Positions 1-7,836 are shown, counted from the stretch's first letter. The stretch is DNA of 13,061 nt from Candidatus Rokuibacteriota bacterium (GCA_016206385.1 JACQRS010000384.1:1-13061); one strand, 5' to 3'. Numbers and translations are program-made. The notes: generated by a model not told the origin, from the sequence alone.

Positions 1-1371
1 CTACAAAATATACCGGGAGAGATCCTCGTCTTTGACGAGGTCGGCAAGCCGGGCCTGGACGTAGCCGGCGTCCACGGTCAGCTCCTTGCCCGGCATCTCC
101 GGCGCCGCGAACGAGATCTCCTCGAGGAGCTTCTCCATGATGGTGTAGAGCCGCCGCGCCCCGATGCTTTCCGCGCGCTGGTTCACGCGCGTGGCCATCT
201 CGGCGACCGCGTCAATGGCATCGCGGGTCACGTGCAGGCTCACCCCTTCGGTCTTGAGGAGTTCCACGTACTGCTTGATGAGCGCGTTCTGCGGCTCGGT
301 CAGGATCCGGATGAAGTCTTCCTTGGTCAGGGGGTCCAGCTCGACCCGGATCGGGAATCGCCCCTGGAGCTCGGGGATGAGGTCCGAGGGCTTGGCCACA
401 TGGAAGGCGCCGGCGGCGATGAACAGGACGTGATCGGTGCGCACCATTCCGTACCTGGTCGTGACCGTGGAGCCTTCGACGATCGGGAGCAGATCGCGCT
501 GGACACCCTCGCGGGAGACGTCAGGGCCGTGCCCGGCCTCCCGGCCGGCGATCTTGTCCAGCTCGTCCAGGAAGACGAGGCCGGAATTCTCGACCCGATG
601 GATGGCCTGGCTCACGACCTCGTCCATGTCGATGAGCTTCTGCGCCTCCTCCTGGGCCAGGATCCGCTTGGCCTCGGCGATCTTCACCTTGCGCTTCTTC
701 GTCTTGCCGGGGAGCATGCCGGAGAGCATCTCCTTGAGATGGATGCCCATCTCCTCCATGCCCTGCCCCGAAAAGATCTCCACGATGGGGGTCACCTGGG
801 CCTGGACCTCGAGCTCGATCAGCCGCTCGTCGAGGCGCCCGGCCTTGAGCTGCTGGCGAAGCTTCTCCCGCGTGGCCTGCCGCGAGGCTTCGGGCGAGAC
901 CTCCTCCAGCGTCTCACTCTGGAACGGCTCGCGCATCCGCCGGGGCAGGAGGAGGTCCAGCAGGCGTTCCTCCGCGAGCTGCTCGGCCCGGCCCCGTACC
1001 GCCTCGCTCATCTCTGCCTTCACCATGTTCACCGCCAGCTCGGTGAGGTCGCGGATCATGGACTCCACGTCCCGTCCCACGTAGCCCACCTCGGTGTACT
1101 TGGAGGCCTCCACCTTGAGAAAGGGGGCCTGGGCCAGCTTGGCCAGCCGCCGGGCGATCTCGGTCTTTCCCACCCCGGTGGGCCCGATCATGATGATGTT
1201 CTTGGGGGCCACCTCGTCGCGAAGCTCGGGCGGGAGGTTCTGGCGCCGCCACCGGTTCCGGAGCGCGATGGCCACCGCCCGCTTGGCCCTCTCCTGACCG
1301 ATGATGTAGCGGTCCAGCTCGGCCACGATCTGGGCCGGGGTCAGCGGCGGCATCTGGCGCTGGGCGATCAC
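1..1371 (-). CDS. hslU: HslU, ATPase subunit of the HslUV protease
   Basis: This is the AAA+ unfoldase that feeds substrates into the HslV peptidase in the cytoplasm. The 456-residue protein has Walker A GPTGVGKT at 63-70, the pore loop GYVG at 96-99, an intermediate (I) domain at roughly 110-245, Walker B LVFLDE at 265-270, a putative arginine finger in GRFP (R338) and the sensor-2 motif GARR (R406). The C-terminus EDLSRYIL closely matches the family tail that docks into HslV and activates it, so the protein is complete although its TAG stop is the first three bases of the window. Length is close to the usual 440-460. The start is GTG, sharing GTGA with the hslV stop; an ATG six codons in is an alternative. 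It is the last gene visible in the dprA operon; what follows lies outside the window. Confidence 0.97.
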   Translation of the reverse strand: MIAQRQMPPLTPAQIVAELDRYIIGQERAKRAVAIALRNRWRRQNLPPELRDEVAPKNIIMIGPTGVGKTEIARRLAKLAQAPFLKVEASKYTEVGYVGRDVESMIRDLTELAVNMVKAEMSEAVRGRAEQLAEERLLDLLLPRRMREPFQSETLEEVSPEASRQATREKLRQQLKAGRLDERLIELEVQAQVTPIVEIFSGQGMEEMGIHLKEMLSGMLPGKTKKRKVKIAEAKRILAQEEAQKLIDMDEVVSQAIHRVENSGLVFLDELDKIAGREAGHGPDVSREGVQRDLLPIVEGSTVTTRYGMVRTDHVLFIAAGAFHVAKPSDLIPELQGRFPIRVELDPLTKEDFIRILTEPQNALIKQYVELLKTEGVSLHVTRDAIDAVAEMATRVNQRAESIGARRLYTIMEKLLEEISFAAPEMPGKELTVDAGYVQARLADLVKDEDLSRYIL

Positions 1372-1907
1372 AGGACGTCCACGGTGATCCGATCGTTGGT
1401 GTAGACGCAGATCGCCGCTGCGATCCGCATCGCCTCTTCCGCGATCTGCTTGGCGTCCAGGTCCGAGTGGGCGACGAGGGCGCGAGCGGCGGCGAGCGCG
1501 AACGGGCCGCCGGTGCCGATCCCGATGATGCCGTCGTCAGGCTCGATCACGTCCCCGGTCCCCGAGATGATGAACGAGTGCTCCGCGTCCGACACCGCGA
1601 GCAGGGCCTCGAGCCGCCTGAGGATCCGATCCGTCCGCCACTCTTTGGCCAGCTCCACGGCTGCCCGCGGGAGATTCCCCCGGTACTCTTCCAGCTTGGT
1701 CTCGAACTTCGCGAACAGGGTGAACGCGTCCGCCGCTGCGCCGGCGAAGCCGGTCAGGACCCGGTCGTGATACACCTTGCGCACCTTCTTCGCGCCGCCC
1801 TTGACGATGGTCTGGCCGATCGAGACCTGCCCGTCCCCTGCCAGCGCCACCCGCCCCTTGTGGCGCACGCAGAGGATGGTTGTGCCGTGGAAGGAGTTCG
1901 GCTTCAC
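1368..1907 (-). CDS. hslV: HslV, threonine peptidase subunit of HslUV
   Basis: This is the proteasome-beta-like peptidase of the cytoplasmic HslUV (ClpYQ) complex. The 179-residue protein carries a short propeptide of eight residues ending in HG, then the TTI motif whose first threonine (T9) should become the catalytic N-terminus after self-cleavage. AGDGQ (23-27), the KKVRKVY stretch, GFAGAAADAFTLF and AVELAKEWRTDR are all family signatures, and the glycine-rich IGIGTGGPFA segment is intact. The GTG start overlaps the TGA stop of xerC (GTGA) and the stop overlaps the hslU GTG in the same way. No clear ribosome binding site precedes it, which fits translational coupling to xerC. HslU encoded immediately downstream is its obligate partner. 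Confidence 0.97.
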   Translation of the reverse strand: MKPNSFHGTTILCVRHKGRVALAGDGQVSIGQTIVKGGAKKVRKVYHDRVLTGFAGAAADAFTLFAKFETKLEEYRGNLPRAAVELAKEWRTDRILRRLEALLAVSDAEHSFIISGTGDVIEPDDGIIGIGTGGPFALAAARALVAHSDLDAKQIAEEAMRIAAAICVYTNDRITVDVL

Positions 1908-2791
1908 CGGGGGCGCCCCGTCGGATGGGCCCTCGGGTGGGCGGCATCGTACACCTTCATCAGGCGGTCCGCGCTCACATGGGTATACTTCTGCGTCGTC
2001 GAGAGCCGGCTGTGTCCCAGGAGGTCCTGGATCAGCCGCAAGTCGGCGCCCTGGTCCAGCATGTGAGTCGCAAAGGTGTGGCGGAGCGTATGGGGGGTGA
2101 CCGGACGCGCGATCCCCGCACCCCGCGCCCGGGCCCGGACGATCCGGTGCACGCTGCGAACCGTGAGCCGGCCGCCCCTCAGATTCTGAAACAGCGGACC
2201 GTCACCCGCCGGCCGTCGCGCCAGATACGCGTCCAGCGCCCGCAAGGCCTGGTCGCCGACCGGAACGATCCGCTCCTTGTTCCCCTTGCCGAGCACCCGC
2301 ACGGTTCCCTGGAAGCGATCCAGATCGGCCGGGTCCAGCCCGCACAGTTCCGCGACGCGGAGGCCGGCGGCGTAGAGCAGCTCGAGGATCGCCCGATCCC
2401 GCCTGCCCTGAACCGTGGCGGGCACGGGGGACTCCATGAGCTGCCAGGCCTCGTCGACGGGCAGGAACGAGGGCAGGCGCACGGGAAGCCGAGGGTTCCC
2501 CACCTCCCGGGCGGGGTTTCGGGTCATGAACCCCCGGCGGGCCAGGAAGCGGAAGGCGCTCCGCAGGGCCGCCAGCTTTCTTGCGATGGTAGCCCGGCTC
2601 ACGCGCTGGCTGTGGAGCCAAGCCAGGTAGGCCCGGATGGTTCGGGAGTCGACGGCCTCCAGGCGTCTGACTCCACGGCGAGACAGGAAGGCCATGAACT
2701 GGTCGAAGTCGGTCCGGTAGCTCTTGAGCGTGTGCGCCGACGCTCCGCGCTCGACGGCCAGATACTGAAAGAATCTTTCCACTGCGTCCAT
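1904..2791 (-). CDS. xerC: Tyrosine recombinase XerC
   Basis: This is a site-specific recombinase that with a XerD partner resolves chromosome dimers at dif. The 295-residue protein has an N-terminal SAM-like core-binding domain (about 1-90) and a C-terminal catalytic domain. The full catalytic set is visible: R145 in AAGLR, K169 in GKGNK, H234 and R237 in TPHTLRHTFATH, H260 in LLGHS, and the nucleophile Y269 in QKYTHV. The reading frame stays open far upstream inside topA, but the start was placed at the ATG forming TGATG with the topA stop, because homology begins there (residues DAVERFFQYL). Its position between topA and hslV favours XerC over XerD or a phage integrase. It is not mobile-element associated here. 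Confidence 0.95.
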   Translation of the reverse strand: MDAVERFFQYLAVERGASAHTLKSYRTDFDQFMAFLSRRGVRRLEAVDSRTIRAYLAWLHSQRVSRATIARKLAALRSAFRFLARRGFMTRNPAREVGNPRLPVRLPSFLPVDEAWQLMESPVPATVQGRRDRAILELLYAAGLRVAELCGLDPADLDRFQGTVRVLGKGNKERIVPVGDQALRALDAYLARRPAGDGPLFQNLRGGRLTVRSVHRIVRARARGAGIARPVTPHTLRHTFATHMLDQGADLRLIQDLLGHSRLSTTQKYTHVSADRLMKVYDAAHPRAHPTGRPR

Positions 2792-5046
2792 CACGCAACC
2801 GGCGCTTCGGTTCCCTGCTTGAAGTCGCACCCCTCCCTGAAGCAGGAGCGCACGAGCGTTCGACCCCGCGCCATCCGCTCCAGGACGAACGGCGCCCCGC
2901 AGGCCGGACACGGCTCGGCCACCGGCCGCTGCCAGAGGATGAACTTGCAGCTCGGGTAGCGGGAGCAGGCGTAGTACGCCTTGCCCCGGCGCGAGCGACG
3001 CTCGACCAGGTCGCCGCCGCACCCGTCCTGGGGACACGCGATGCCGGTGGTGAGCGGCTTGGTGTTCTTGCACTCCGGATAGCCACGGCAGGCGAGGAAC
3101 TTCCCGTAGCGACCCTCGCGGATCACCATGGGCTTGCCGCACTGGGCGCACGTTTCTCCCGTCGCCACCTCCTCGACGCGGTCCCCGCCGTTGCCGCTGA
3201 CGTCCTGGGTGAACCTGCACTCCGGATAGCCCGAGCAGGCCAGGAATCTGCCGAACCGACCCCACCGCTCGCTGAGGGGACTTCCACACTGGGGACAGCT
3301 CTTGTCGGTCGCCTGCGGATCGCTCTTCCGGGCCTTCTCGAGATCTTCCATCAGCCGCTTGTAGAAGTCCCGGATCGGTTTCACCCACGGCGTGTCGCCT
3401 TCCTCGATCCGGTCCAGCGCCTCTTCGAGGCGTGCCGTGAACTCCACGTCCATCACCTCGGGGAAGCGCGGAAGGAGGAAGTCTGTGACGTGGATGCCGA
3501 GCTCGGTCGGGACCAGCGTCGCTTTCTCCCGCCTCACGTATCCCCGCGTCTGGATCGTGCTCATGATCTGGGCGTAGGTGGAGGGGCGCCCGATCCCCCG
3601 CTCCTCCAGCTCCTTCACCAGGGAGGCCTCGGTGAAGCGCGGCTGGGGCTGGGTGAAGTGCTGCTTGGGCTCGAGCGCGACCAGCGCGAGACCCTCACCC
3701 GGTTCCAGCGGGGGGATCACGGCCTCAACGTCTTCCTCGGAGACGGACTCGGCCTCGTCCCGGCTCTCCACGTACACCGCCGTGAAGCCACGAAACGAGA
3801 GCGTCGAGCCCTGAGCCCTGAACAGGCACTCGCCGGCCCCGATGTCGGCGGACACGGTGTTGTAGACGGCGGGCCGCATCTGGCTCGCCAGGAACCGCTC
3901 CCAGACCAACCGGTAGAGGGCGAGCTGATCCCGGTTGAGGAACCTCGCCAGCGTCTTCGGCTCCCGCGCGGCATCGGTCGGGCGGATGGCCTCGTGGGCC
4001 TCCTGAGCACCCTTTCGGGCTCGGTAAACAGGCGGCTCCTCCGGCATGTACTCGGCACCGAGGTGCGCCGCCACCCACTGGCGTGCCTCGAGCTGGGCCT
4101 CGCGCGCCAGGCGCACGGAGTCGGTGCGCATGTAGGTGATGAGCCCGACGGGTCCCTCTTCCCCCACGTCCACGCCCTCGTAGAGCTGCTGCGCCACCAG
4201 CATCGTTTTCCGGGCCGTGAAGCGGAGCTTCCGTCCCGCCTCCTGCTGGAGCGTGGAGGTGATGAAGGGAGGTGCCGGATTTTTCTTCCGCTCGCCCCGC
4301 TCGACAGCCCGCACGACGAAGGGGGCGCCCTCGAGGCCCCGGATCGTCTCCGCGACCTCGGCTTCGGTCGCGAGGCTGGCCTTCTCACCCCGGATCGCCC
4401 TGAGCGCCGCGGTGAACTCCGGCGGCGCCGCGGCGCGAAGCCTCGCGTGGAGGGTCCAGTACTCGACCGGTACGAACGCGCGGATCTCCCGCTCGCGGTC
4501 GACGATGAGTTTCACCGCCACCGACTGCACCCGTCCCGCCGACAGCCCGCGCTGCACCTTCTTCCAGAGGAGCGGGGAGAGGTTGTAGCCCACCAGGCGG
4601 TCGAGCACGCGCCGCGCCTGCTGGGCATCCACCTTCTTGGGGTCGATCTTTCCGGGCTCGCGGAAGGCGGCCTTGACCGCGCGCTCGGTGATCTCGTTGA
4701 ACAGCACCCGGTACACCTTCCGGCGATCCACCGGCAGCTGCTGCGCCAGATGCCAGCCGATCGCCTCCCCTTCGCGGTCCGGGTCGGTGGCCACGTAGAG
4801 CGCCGCCGCGCGCTCCGCCGCTTTCCGGAGCTCCTCGAGCACCTTTCGCTTGGCCGGAATAACCTGGTAATCGGGCGTGAACCCTTTCTTCACATCGACG
4901 CCGAGCCTGGCCTTGGGCAGGTCCACAATGTGCCCCATGGAGGCCTTGACCAGGTAGGTGGAGTCCAGGTACTTCTGGATGGTCTTCACCTTCGTCGGCG
5001 ACTCCACCACGACCAAGGTCCGCTTCGGCGTTCCCTTCTCCGTCAT
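2791..5046 (-). CDS. topA: DNA topoisomerase I (type IA)
   Basis: This enzyme relaxes negative supercoils by transient single-strand cleavage. The 751-residue protein opens with a TOPRIM domain (VVVESPTK with E15; acidic triad D88, D90, E92 in ATDPDREGE), followed by the topoisomerase IA core with RGLSAGRVQSVAVKL at about 166-180 and the catalytic Y305 in GLITYMRTDS. The C-terminus has four cysteine-rich zinc-ribbon repeats (each a CxxC-like pair and a second pair such as ACSGYPEC, ACRGYPEC, ACSRYPSC and SCFREGC), typical of bacterial TopA. The ATG chosen shares ATGA with the dprA stop and leads directly into the TOPRIM strand; a GTG 16 codons upstream is less likely. The stop overlaps the xerC ATG by one base. 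Confidence 0.97.
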   Translation of the reverse strand: MTEKGTPKRTLVVVESPTKVKTIQKYLDSTYLVKASMGHIVDLPKARLGVDVKKGFTPDYQVIPAKRKVLEELRKAAERAAALYVATDPDREGEAIGWHLAQQLPVDRRKVYRVLFNEITERAVKAAFREPGKIDPKKVDAQQARRVLDRLVGYNLSPLLWKKVQRGLSAGRVQSVAVKLIVDREREIRAFVPVEYWTLHARLRAAAPPEFTAALRAIRGEKASLATEAEVAETIRGLEGAPFVVRAVERGERKKNPAPPFITSTLQQEAGRKLRFTARKTMLVAQQLYEGVDVGEEGPVGLITYMRTDSVRLAREAQLEARQWVAAHLGAEYMPEEPPVYRARKGAQEAHEAIRPTDAAREPKTLARFLNRDQLALYRLVWERFLASQMRPAVYNTVSADIGAGECLFRAQGSTLSFRGFTAVYVESRDEAESVSEEDVEAVIPPLEPGEGLALVALEPKQHFTQPQPRFTEASLVKELEERGIGRPSTYAQIMSTIQTRGYVRREKATLVPTELGIHVTDFLLPRFPEVMDVEFTARLEEALDRIEEGDTPWVKPIRDFYKRLMEDLEKARKSDPQATDKSCPQCGSPLSERWGRFGRFLACSGYPECRFTQDVSGNGGDRVEEVATGETCAQCGKPMVIREGRYGKFLACRGYPECKNTKPLTTGIACPQDGCGGDLVERRSRRGKAYYACSRYPSCKFILWQRPVAEPCPACGAPFVLERMARGRTLVRSCFREGCDFKQGTEAPVA

Positions 5047-6083
5047 GAGCGTCCCGCCCGAACGTAGAGCTTGCCGGGGAGTTGTCGGATCCACCCGTCG
5101 ACTTCCAGCGTCACCAGGAGCGCGGCGGCCCGCCCCGAGGGCATACCGCTCCGCTCGATCAGATCGGCGACGTGGAGCGGCCGCTCGCTCACGAGGGCGA
5201 AGAGGCGTCCCGCATCGCCTTCGAGCGGCAGCTCTGCGGCGCGCGGCTCTTGTGGCGGCGCAGTGAGCCCTCGGCGCCAGACTTCCGGAAGCTCCACAAC
5301 GACATCCTCCCAGTTCTGAACTAGTTTAGCACCGTCCTGGATGAGCCGGTTTGTGCCCCGGCTCAGCTCCGAGGTGATATTGCCGGGCACCGCGAACACC
5401 TCCCGCCCCAGCTCTCCGGCGTGTCCCGCCGTGATCAGGGCCCCGCTCTGCTCGCCCGCTTCCACCACCACAGTCCCCAGCGCGAGGCCGGCGATCGTCC
5501 GGTTCCGGATCGGGAAGTGCTCGGCCAGCGGCGGCGCGCCCATCGGGAGCTGGGAGATCAGTGCCCCGTGCTCGATCACGCGGGCCACCAGCCTGCGGTT
5601 CTCGGGCGGATAGATCACGTCCACTCCCGACCCGAGCACGGCGATGGTGCGGCCTCCGCCGCCGAGCGCGCCGCGATGGGCCGCCGTATCCACGCCGCGC
5701 GCGAAGCCGCTGATCACGGTGACGCCGCGGGTGGCCAGGTCGGCAGCCAGCTGCTCGGACACCTGAAGCCCGTACGGTGTGGCGCGTCGGGCCCCCACCA
5801 CGGCCAGGGCGAGCGCATCCTCGGCCAGGATCTCACCGCGCACAAAGAGGAACGGAGGCGGTGACGGGATCGCCTTGAGCTGGGCGGGATACTCGGGGTC
5901 GCCCAAGAGCACCAGGCGAGCTCCGACCCGCTGGGCTCGCGTCTGCTGCTCGGTGACCGCACCGTCGCGGTCGAACCCGCGTCCACGCGCCTGCGCCTCC
6001 GGCGCGGCCCCGTGCCGCGAGTTCCCCGGGCGAAGCGCGTTCGCCACCGGGATCCATCGATCTCGCTCTTCCGTCGTCACCAT
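5043..6083 (-). CDS. dprA: DNA-processing protein DprA (Smf)
   Basis: DprA binds incoming single-stranded DNA during natural transformation and loads RecA. Of the 346 residues, about 54-265 form the Rossmann-like domain: GDPEYP (61-66), VVGARRATPYG, ISGFARGVDTAAHRGAL (about 124-140), VLGSGVDVIYPPEN, FPIRNRTIAGL (190-200) and SGALITAGHAGELGREVFAVPG. Residues 290-342 form the C-terminal winged-helix domain. The region before residue 54 is unusual: the helix-hairpin-helix/SAM-like part normally found there is short and not recognisable. The ATG at 6083 was chosen because it lies about 27 bases after the predicted transcription start; a GTG at 6131 would lie upstream of the -10 box. It heads the operon with topA, xerC, hslV and hslU. 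Whether the organism is competent cannot be told from this window. Confidence 0.93.
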   Translation of the reverse strand: MVTTEERDRWIPVANALRPGNSRHGAAPEAQARGRGFDRDGAVTEQQTRAQRVGARLVLLGDPEYPAQLKAIPSPPPFLFVRGEILAEDALALAVVGARRATPYGLQVSEQLAADLATRGVTVISGFARGVDTAAHRGALGGGGRTIAVLGSGVDVIYPPENRRLVARVIEHGALISQLPMGAPPLAEHFPIRNRTIAGLALGTVVVEAGEQSGALITAGHAGELGREVFAVPGNITSELSRGTNRLIQDGAKLVQNWEDVVVELPEVWRRGLTAPPQEPRAAELPLEGDAGRLFALVSERPLHVADLIERSGMPSGRAAALLVTLEVDGWIRQLPGKLYVRAGRS

Positions 6084-6116
6084 CGGACACGCAGGCCTCT
6101 TCGGAGAATGGCTCTC

Positions 6117-6144
6117 AGTATACCGGAGCACGGGGGTGGGTCAA
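6117..6144 (-). promoter_or_regulatory. Promoter of the dprA-topA-xerC-hslV-hslU operon
   Basis: On the minus strand a -35 box TTGACC (6139-6144) is separated by 16 bases from a -10 box TATACT (6117-6122), each 5 of 6 matches to the sigma70 consensus. Transcription would start near 6110, giving a leader of about 27 bases before the dprA ATG at 6083, with AGAGG about 12 bases before the ATG. The site sits in the 40-odd bases between the ybgF stop and dprA, in otherwise GC-rich sequence. This is a prediction from motif and spacing only. Confidence 0.7.
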
Positions 6145-6174
6145 AATTCGGGAGACCGCTGCCCGTGCGCCGGG

Positions 6175-6990
6175 TCAGCGGGACAGCGTGGCAGACGCGG
6201 GACGGGCCCGCATCAGGGTGCGCGCCTTCCGGGCCGCCTCGCTTCGCGGAAACTCCTGGACGAGCTGCTCCCACGCCTCGCGGGCCCGGAGGGGCTCCTC
6301 CAGGGCCCTGTAGCAGAGGCCGATCTTGAGGAGCGCATCAGCCGCCCGCGGGCCCCTGCCATCCTGCGCCATCACCCTCTGGAACTCAAGCAGCGCCTGG
6401 CGGAAGTCGCGCTGGAGGTAGTAGGCCTCGCCGATCCAGTACTGCGCGTGGGCCGCCAGCGGGTGCGCGGGAAACTTAGCGATCAAGTCGAGGAACTCCA
6501 GCACCGCCTGCCCGTGCTCGCCGGCGCGCATCTGGGCCAACGCGGCGGCGTAGAGCTGCTCCGACGACCCGGTTCGGATAGGGTTCGCGCGCGGCGCCGC
6601 ACCCATGCCGTCGGCACGGGTCTCCGGCGCTGACGTGCGGGTCGCCAGCTGGCCCACCTCTCGCGACAACTCGGCAACCGAATCCCGGAGCCCGCGCAGG
6701 GTGCCCTCCGCATCGGCGAGCCTCACCTCGACGCGCGACAGCTGCTGCGTCCGCGCCTGCTCCTCCCGGGTCAGCGTGGTCGCGCCCGCGTGCAGCTCCT
6801 TCAGCTCCGCCACCGTGCGCGCGAGCTCACGGGCCGTTGAGTCGTTGACTTTCCGCAGCTCCTCAACCTGGCTCGAGACACGGGCGAGCTCGCTCTCCAC
6901 GTACCGGACGCTCCCGCGGCTCGCGCAGCCGGTCAGAAGCGCGAGGACTGAGAGGCCCGTAATCCACGCGGTTGTGCATTCGGCTCGCAT
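6175..6990 (-). CDS. cpoB: YbgF/CpoB-like tetratricopeptide outer-membrane lipoprotein
   Basis: CpoB links the Tol-Pal system with peptidoglycan synthesis at division in enterobacteria; a related envelope role is inferred here. The 271-residue protein starts with a lipoprotein signal peptide ending in the lipobox LLTGC (C22); Ala at +2 suggests outer-membrane sorting. Residues about 30-118 are a charged heptad-rich region likely to form a coiled coil, like the trimerising N-terminus of CpoB. A short linker leads to TPR-like repeats at 143-255 (LYAAALAQMRAGEHGQAV, QYWIGEAYYLQRDFRQAL, LLKIGLCYRALEEPLRA). The ATG at 6990 gives a compact signal peptide; an upstream GTG at 7011 would add seven residues. 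The classical enterobacterial protein is not a lipoprotein, and no tol or pal gene adjoins it, so the exact assignment is by architecture. Confidence 0.85.
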   Translation of the reverse strand: MRAECTTAWITGLSVLALLTGCASRGSVRYVESELARVSSQVEELRKVNDSTARELARTVAELKELHAGATTLTREEQARTQQLSRVEVRLADAEGTLRGLRDSVAELSREVGQLATRTSAPETRADGMGAAPRANPIRTGSSEQLYAAALAQMRAGEHGQAVLEFLDLIAKFPAHPLAAHAQYWIGEAYYLQRDFRQALLEFQRVMAQDGRGPRAADALLKIGLCYRALEEPLRAREAWEQLVQEFPRSEAARKARTLMRARPASATLSR

Positions 6991-7001
6991 CGGTGTCGAG
7001 G

Positions 7002-7031
7002 ACCCTAACACGGCGTTTGAAATGAAGTCAA
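7002..7031 (-). promoter_or_regulatory. Possible promoter of ybgF/cpoB
   Basis: The minus strand carries TTGACT (7026-7031), 18 bases and then TAGGGT (7002-7007), in the only AT-rich stretch between the TauE-type gene and ybgF. The -35 is good but the -10 keeps only the most conserved T, A and final T. Transcription would begin close to 6995, leaving a very short leader before the ATG at 6990. This is weaker than the other promoters in the window. Confidence 0.35.
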
Positions 7032-7047
7032 GAAGTTTACGACCGCC

Positions 7048-7206
7048 TCACCAGGCTTTCACCACCGTGGCGACCGCACCGGTCATAATCAGGATGACGA
7101 TGGCGGCCTTGAGAGCCCCGTCGGACAGCAGGAGGGTCGCCTTGGCGCCCAGCACTGCGCCACCGAGCGAGCCCACCAAGAGCAGTCCTAGGTGCGCCAG
7201 GGTACC
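7048..7206 (-). pseudogene. Out-of-frame C-terminal piece of the TauE/SafE permease
   Basis: After the upstream reading frame hits TAG at 7188-7190, homologous-looking membrane sequence continues in another frame from about 7206 to a TGA at 7048-7050. It encodes 52 residues including LAHLGLLLVGSLGGAVLGAK and a final hydrophobic helix (AAIVILIMTGAVATVV), as expected for the last one to two membrane segments of this family. The frames would join cleanly if the run of four G (7205-7208) had five. Joined, the product would be about 259 residues, the usual family length. It has no start of its own. Confidence 0.75.
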
Positions 7207-7826
7207 CCGCCAACCGCGAAGTGTGTCAGGCTTGCCGGGATCACCATCAGGAGCGCAATGGCGATGTTCGAGCCGACGATCTCGCGCGCCGAAATCTTGA
7301 AGAGATACACGAGGGAGAGGATCACCAGGCTGCCGCTGCCGATGGACGTCAGGCCCATGAGCATCCCGACCACTTGCTGGAAGCCCGCGATGGCCAGCCC
7401 CGCCTTCCAGCCGATCTCGTCGGGGTGGAACGGTTTCTGCCGGGAGAACAGGGCCTGGATCTTGGTTTCCAGGAGAATGAGGAGGCTGACGATCCCGAGG
7501 ACCGCGCTCATGAGGAACGGGAAGAGCCCTCGCGTGTCCTCACCCGCCAGGTAGAGCACGCGCGACCCCACCACCGCCCCGGGAATCCCGGAGAGCCCGT
7601 AGAGCAGCGTGAGCTTCCAGAGCACGGTGCCTTGGCGGAGGTGCTGGATCACGCTGAAGATCTTGGTGAACACCGAGTAGATCAGCGAGAGCGCCACCGC
7701 CTCGGCGTAATTCATTCCGAGGATCACGTAGAGCGCGGGCGCGACGATGGCTCCGCCACCGACACCGGTCAGCCCGATGACAAAGCCCAACGCGAAGCCC
7801 AACGGGATGTCGAGAATGAGTTCCAC
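7188..7826 (-). CDS. TauE/SafE family permease, frameshifted near the 3' end
   Basis: TauE/SafE proteins are inner-membrane permeases for sulfite, sulfoacetate and other organosulfur anions, or of unknown substrate. As read, the frame gives 212 residues with hydrophobic segments throughout and the family's early glycine motif TGVGGGAIVAPAL (20-32), then a second-half repeat GLTSIGSGSLVILSLVYLF. It ends at TAG just after HFAVGG, while the expected last helices continue out of frame downstream, so the protein is truncated or the assembly lacks one G. The GTG at 7826 was chosen because the protein then starts at ELILDIPLGFALGF as in relatives and because it lies just after a TGCTATACT promoter element; a GTG at 7898 would overlap the divergent gene. 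The divergent neighbour is a YeeE-type thiosulfate transporter, supporting a sulfur-anion role; the substrate is not determined. Confidence 0.8.
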   Translation of the reverse strand: MELILDIPLGFALGFVIGLTGVGGGAIVAPALYVILGMNYAEAVALSLIYSVFTKIFSVIQHLRQGTVLWKLTLLYGLSGIPGAVVGSRVLYLAGEDTRGLFPFLMSAVLGIVSLLILLETKIQALFSRQKPFHPDEIGWKAGLAIAGFQQVVGMLMGLTSIGSGSLVILSLVYLFKISAREIVGSNIAIALLMVIPASLTHFAVGGVPWRT

Positions 7827-7836
7827 GGGCCGAGCC

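Noticed and set aside
232..1404. Long plus-strand open frame opposite hslU.
   Set aside because: Its composition (rich in H, L, D and G) is that of an antisense shadow in GC-rich DNA, and hslU on the other strand has every catalytic motif.
1904..2791. Tyrosine recombinase as sign of an integrated element.
   Set aside because: Its operon position between topA and hslV, normal composition and absence of att sites or other element genes mark it as housekeeping XerC.
1904..3388. A 494-residue open frame containing xerC plus a 199-residue N-terminal extension.
   Set aside because: The extension is the shifted shadow of the topA zinc-finger region; XerC homology and the TGATG junction place the start at 2791.
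3490..5067. 525-codon plus-strand open frame opposite topA.
   Set aside because: It mirrors the topA codons without any recognisable domain or start signal; topA is unambiguous.
6134..6174. Intrinsic terminator after ybgF.
   Set aside because: Only a 4-bp CGGG/CCCG stem with a 9-base loop precedes AATTTT, too weak to call, and the T-rich bases belong to the dprA -35 region.
7188..7214. Programmed -1 ribosomal frameshifting as explanation for the split permease gene.
   Set aside because: The site is GGC GGG GTA rather than an X-XXY-YYZ heptamer, and a -1 slip would force glycine tRNA from GGG to CGG; a missing base is simpler.
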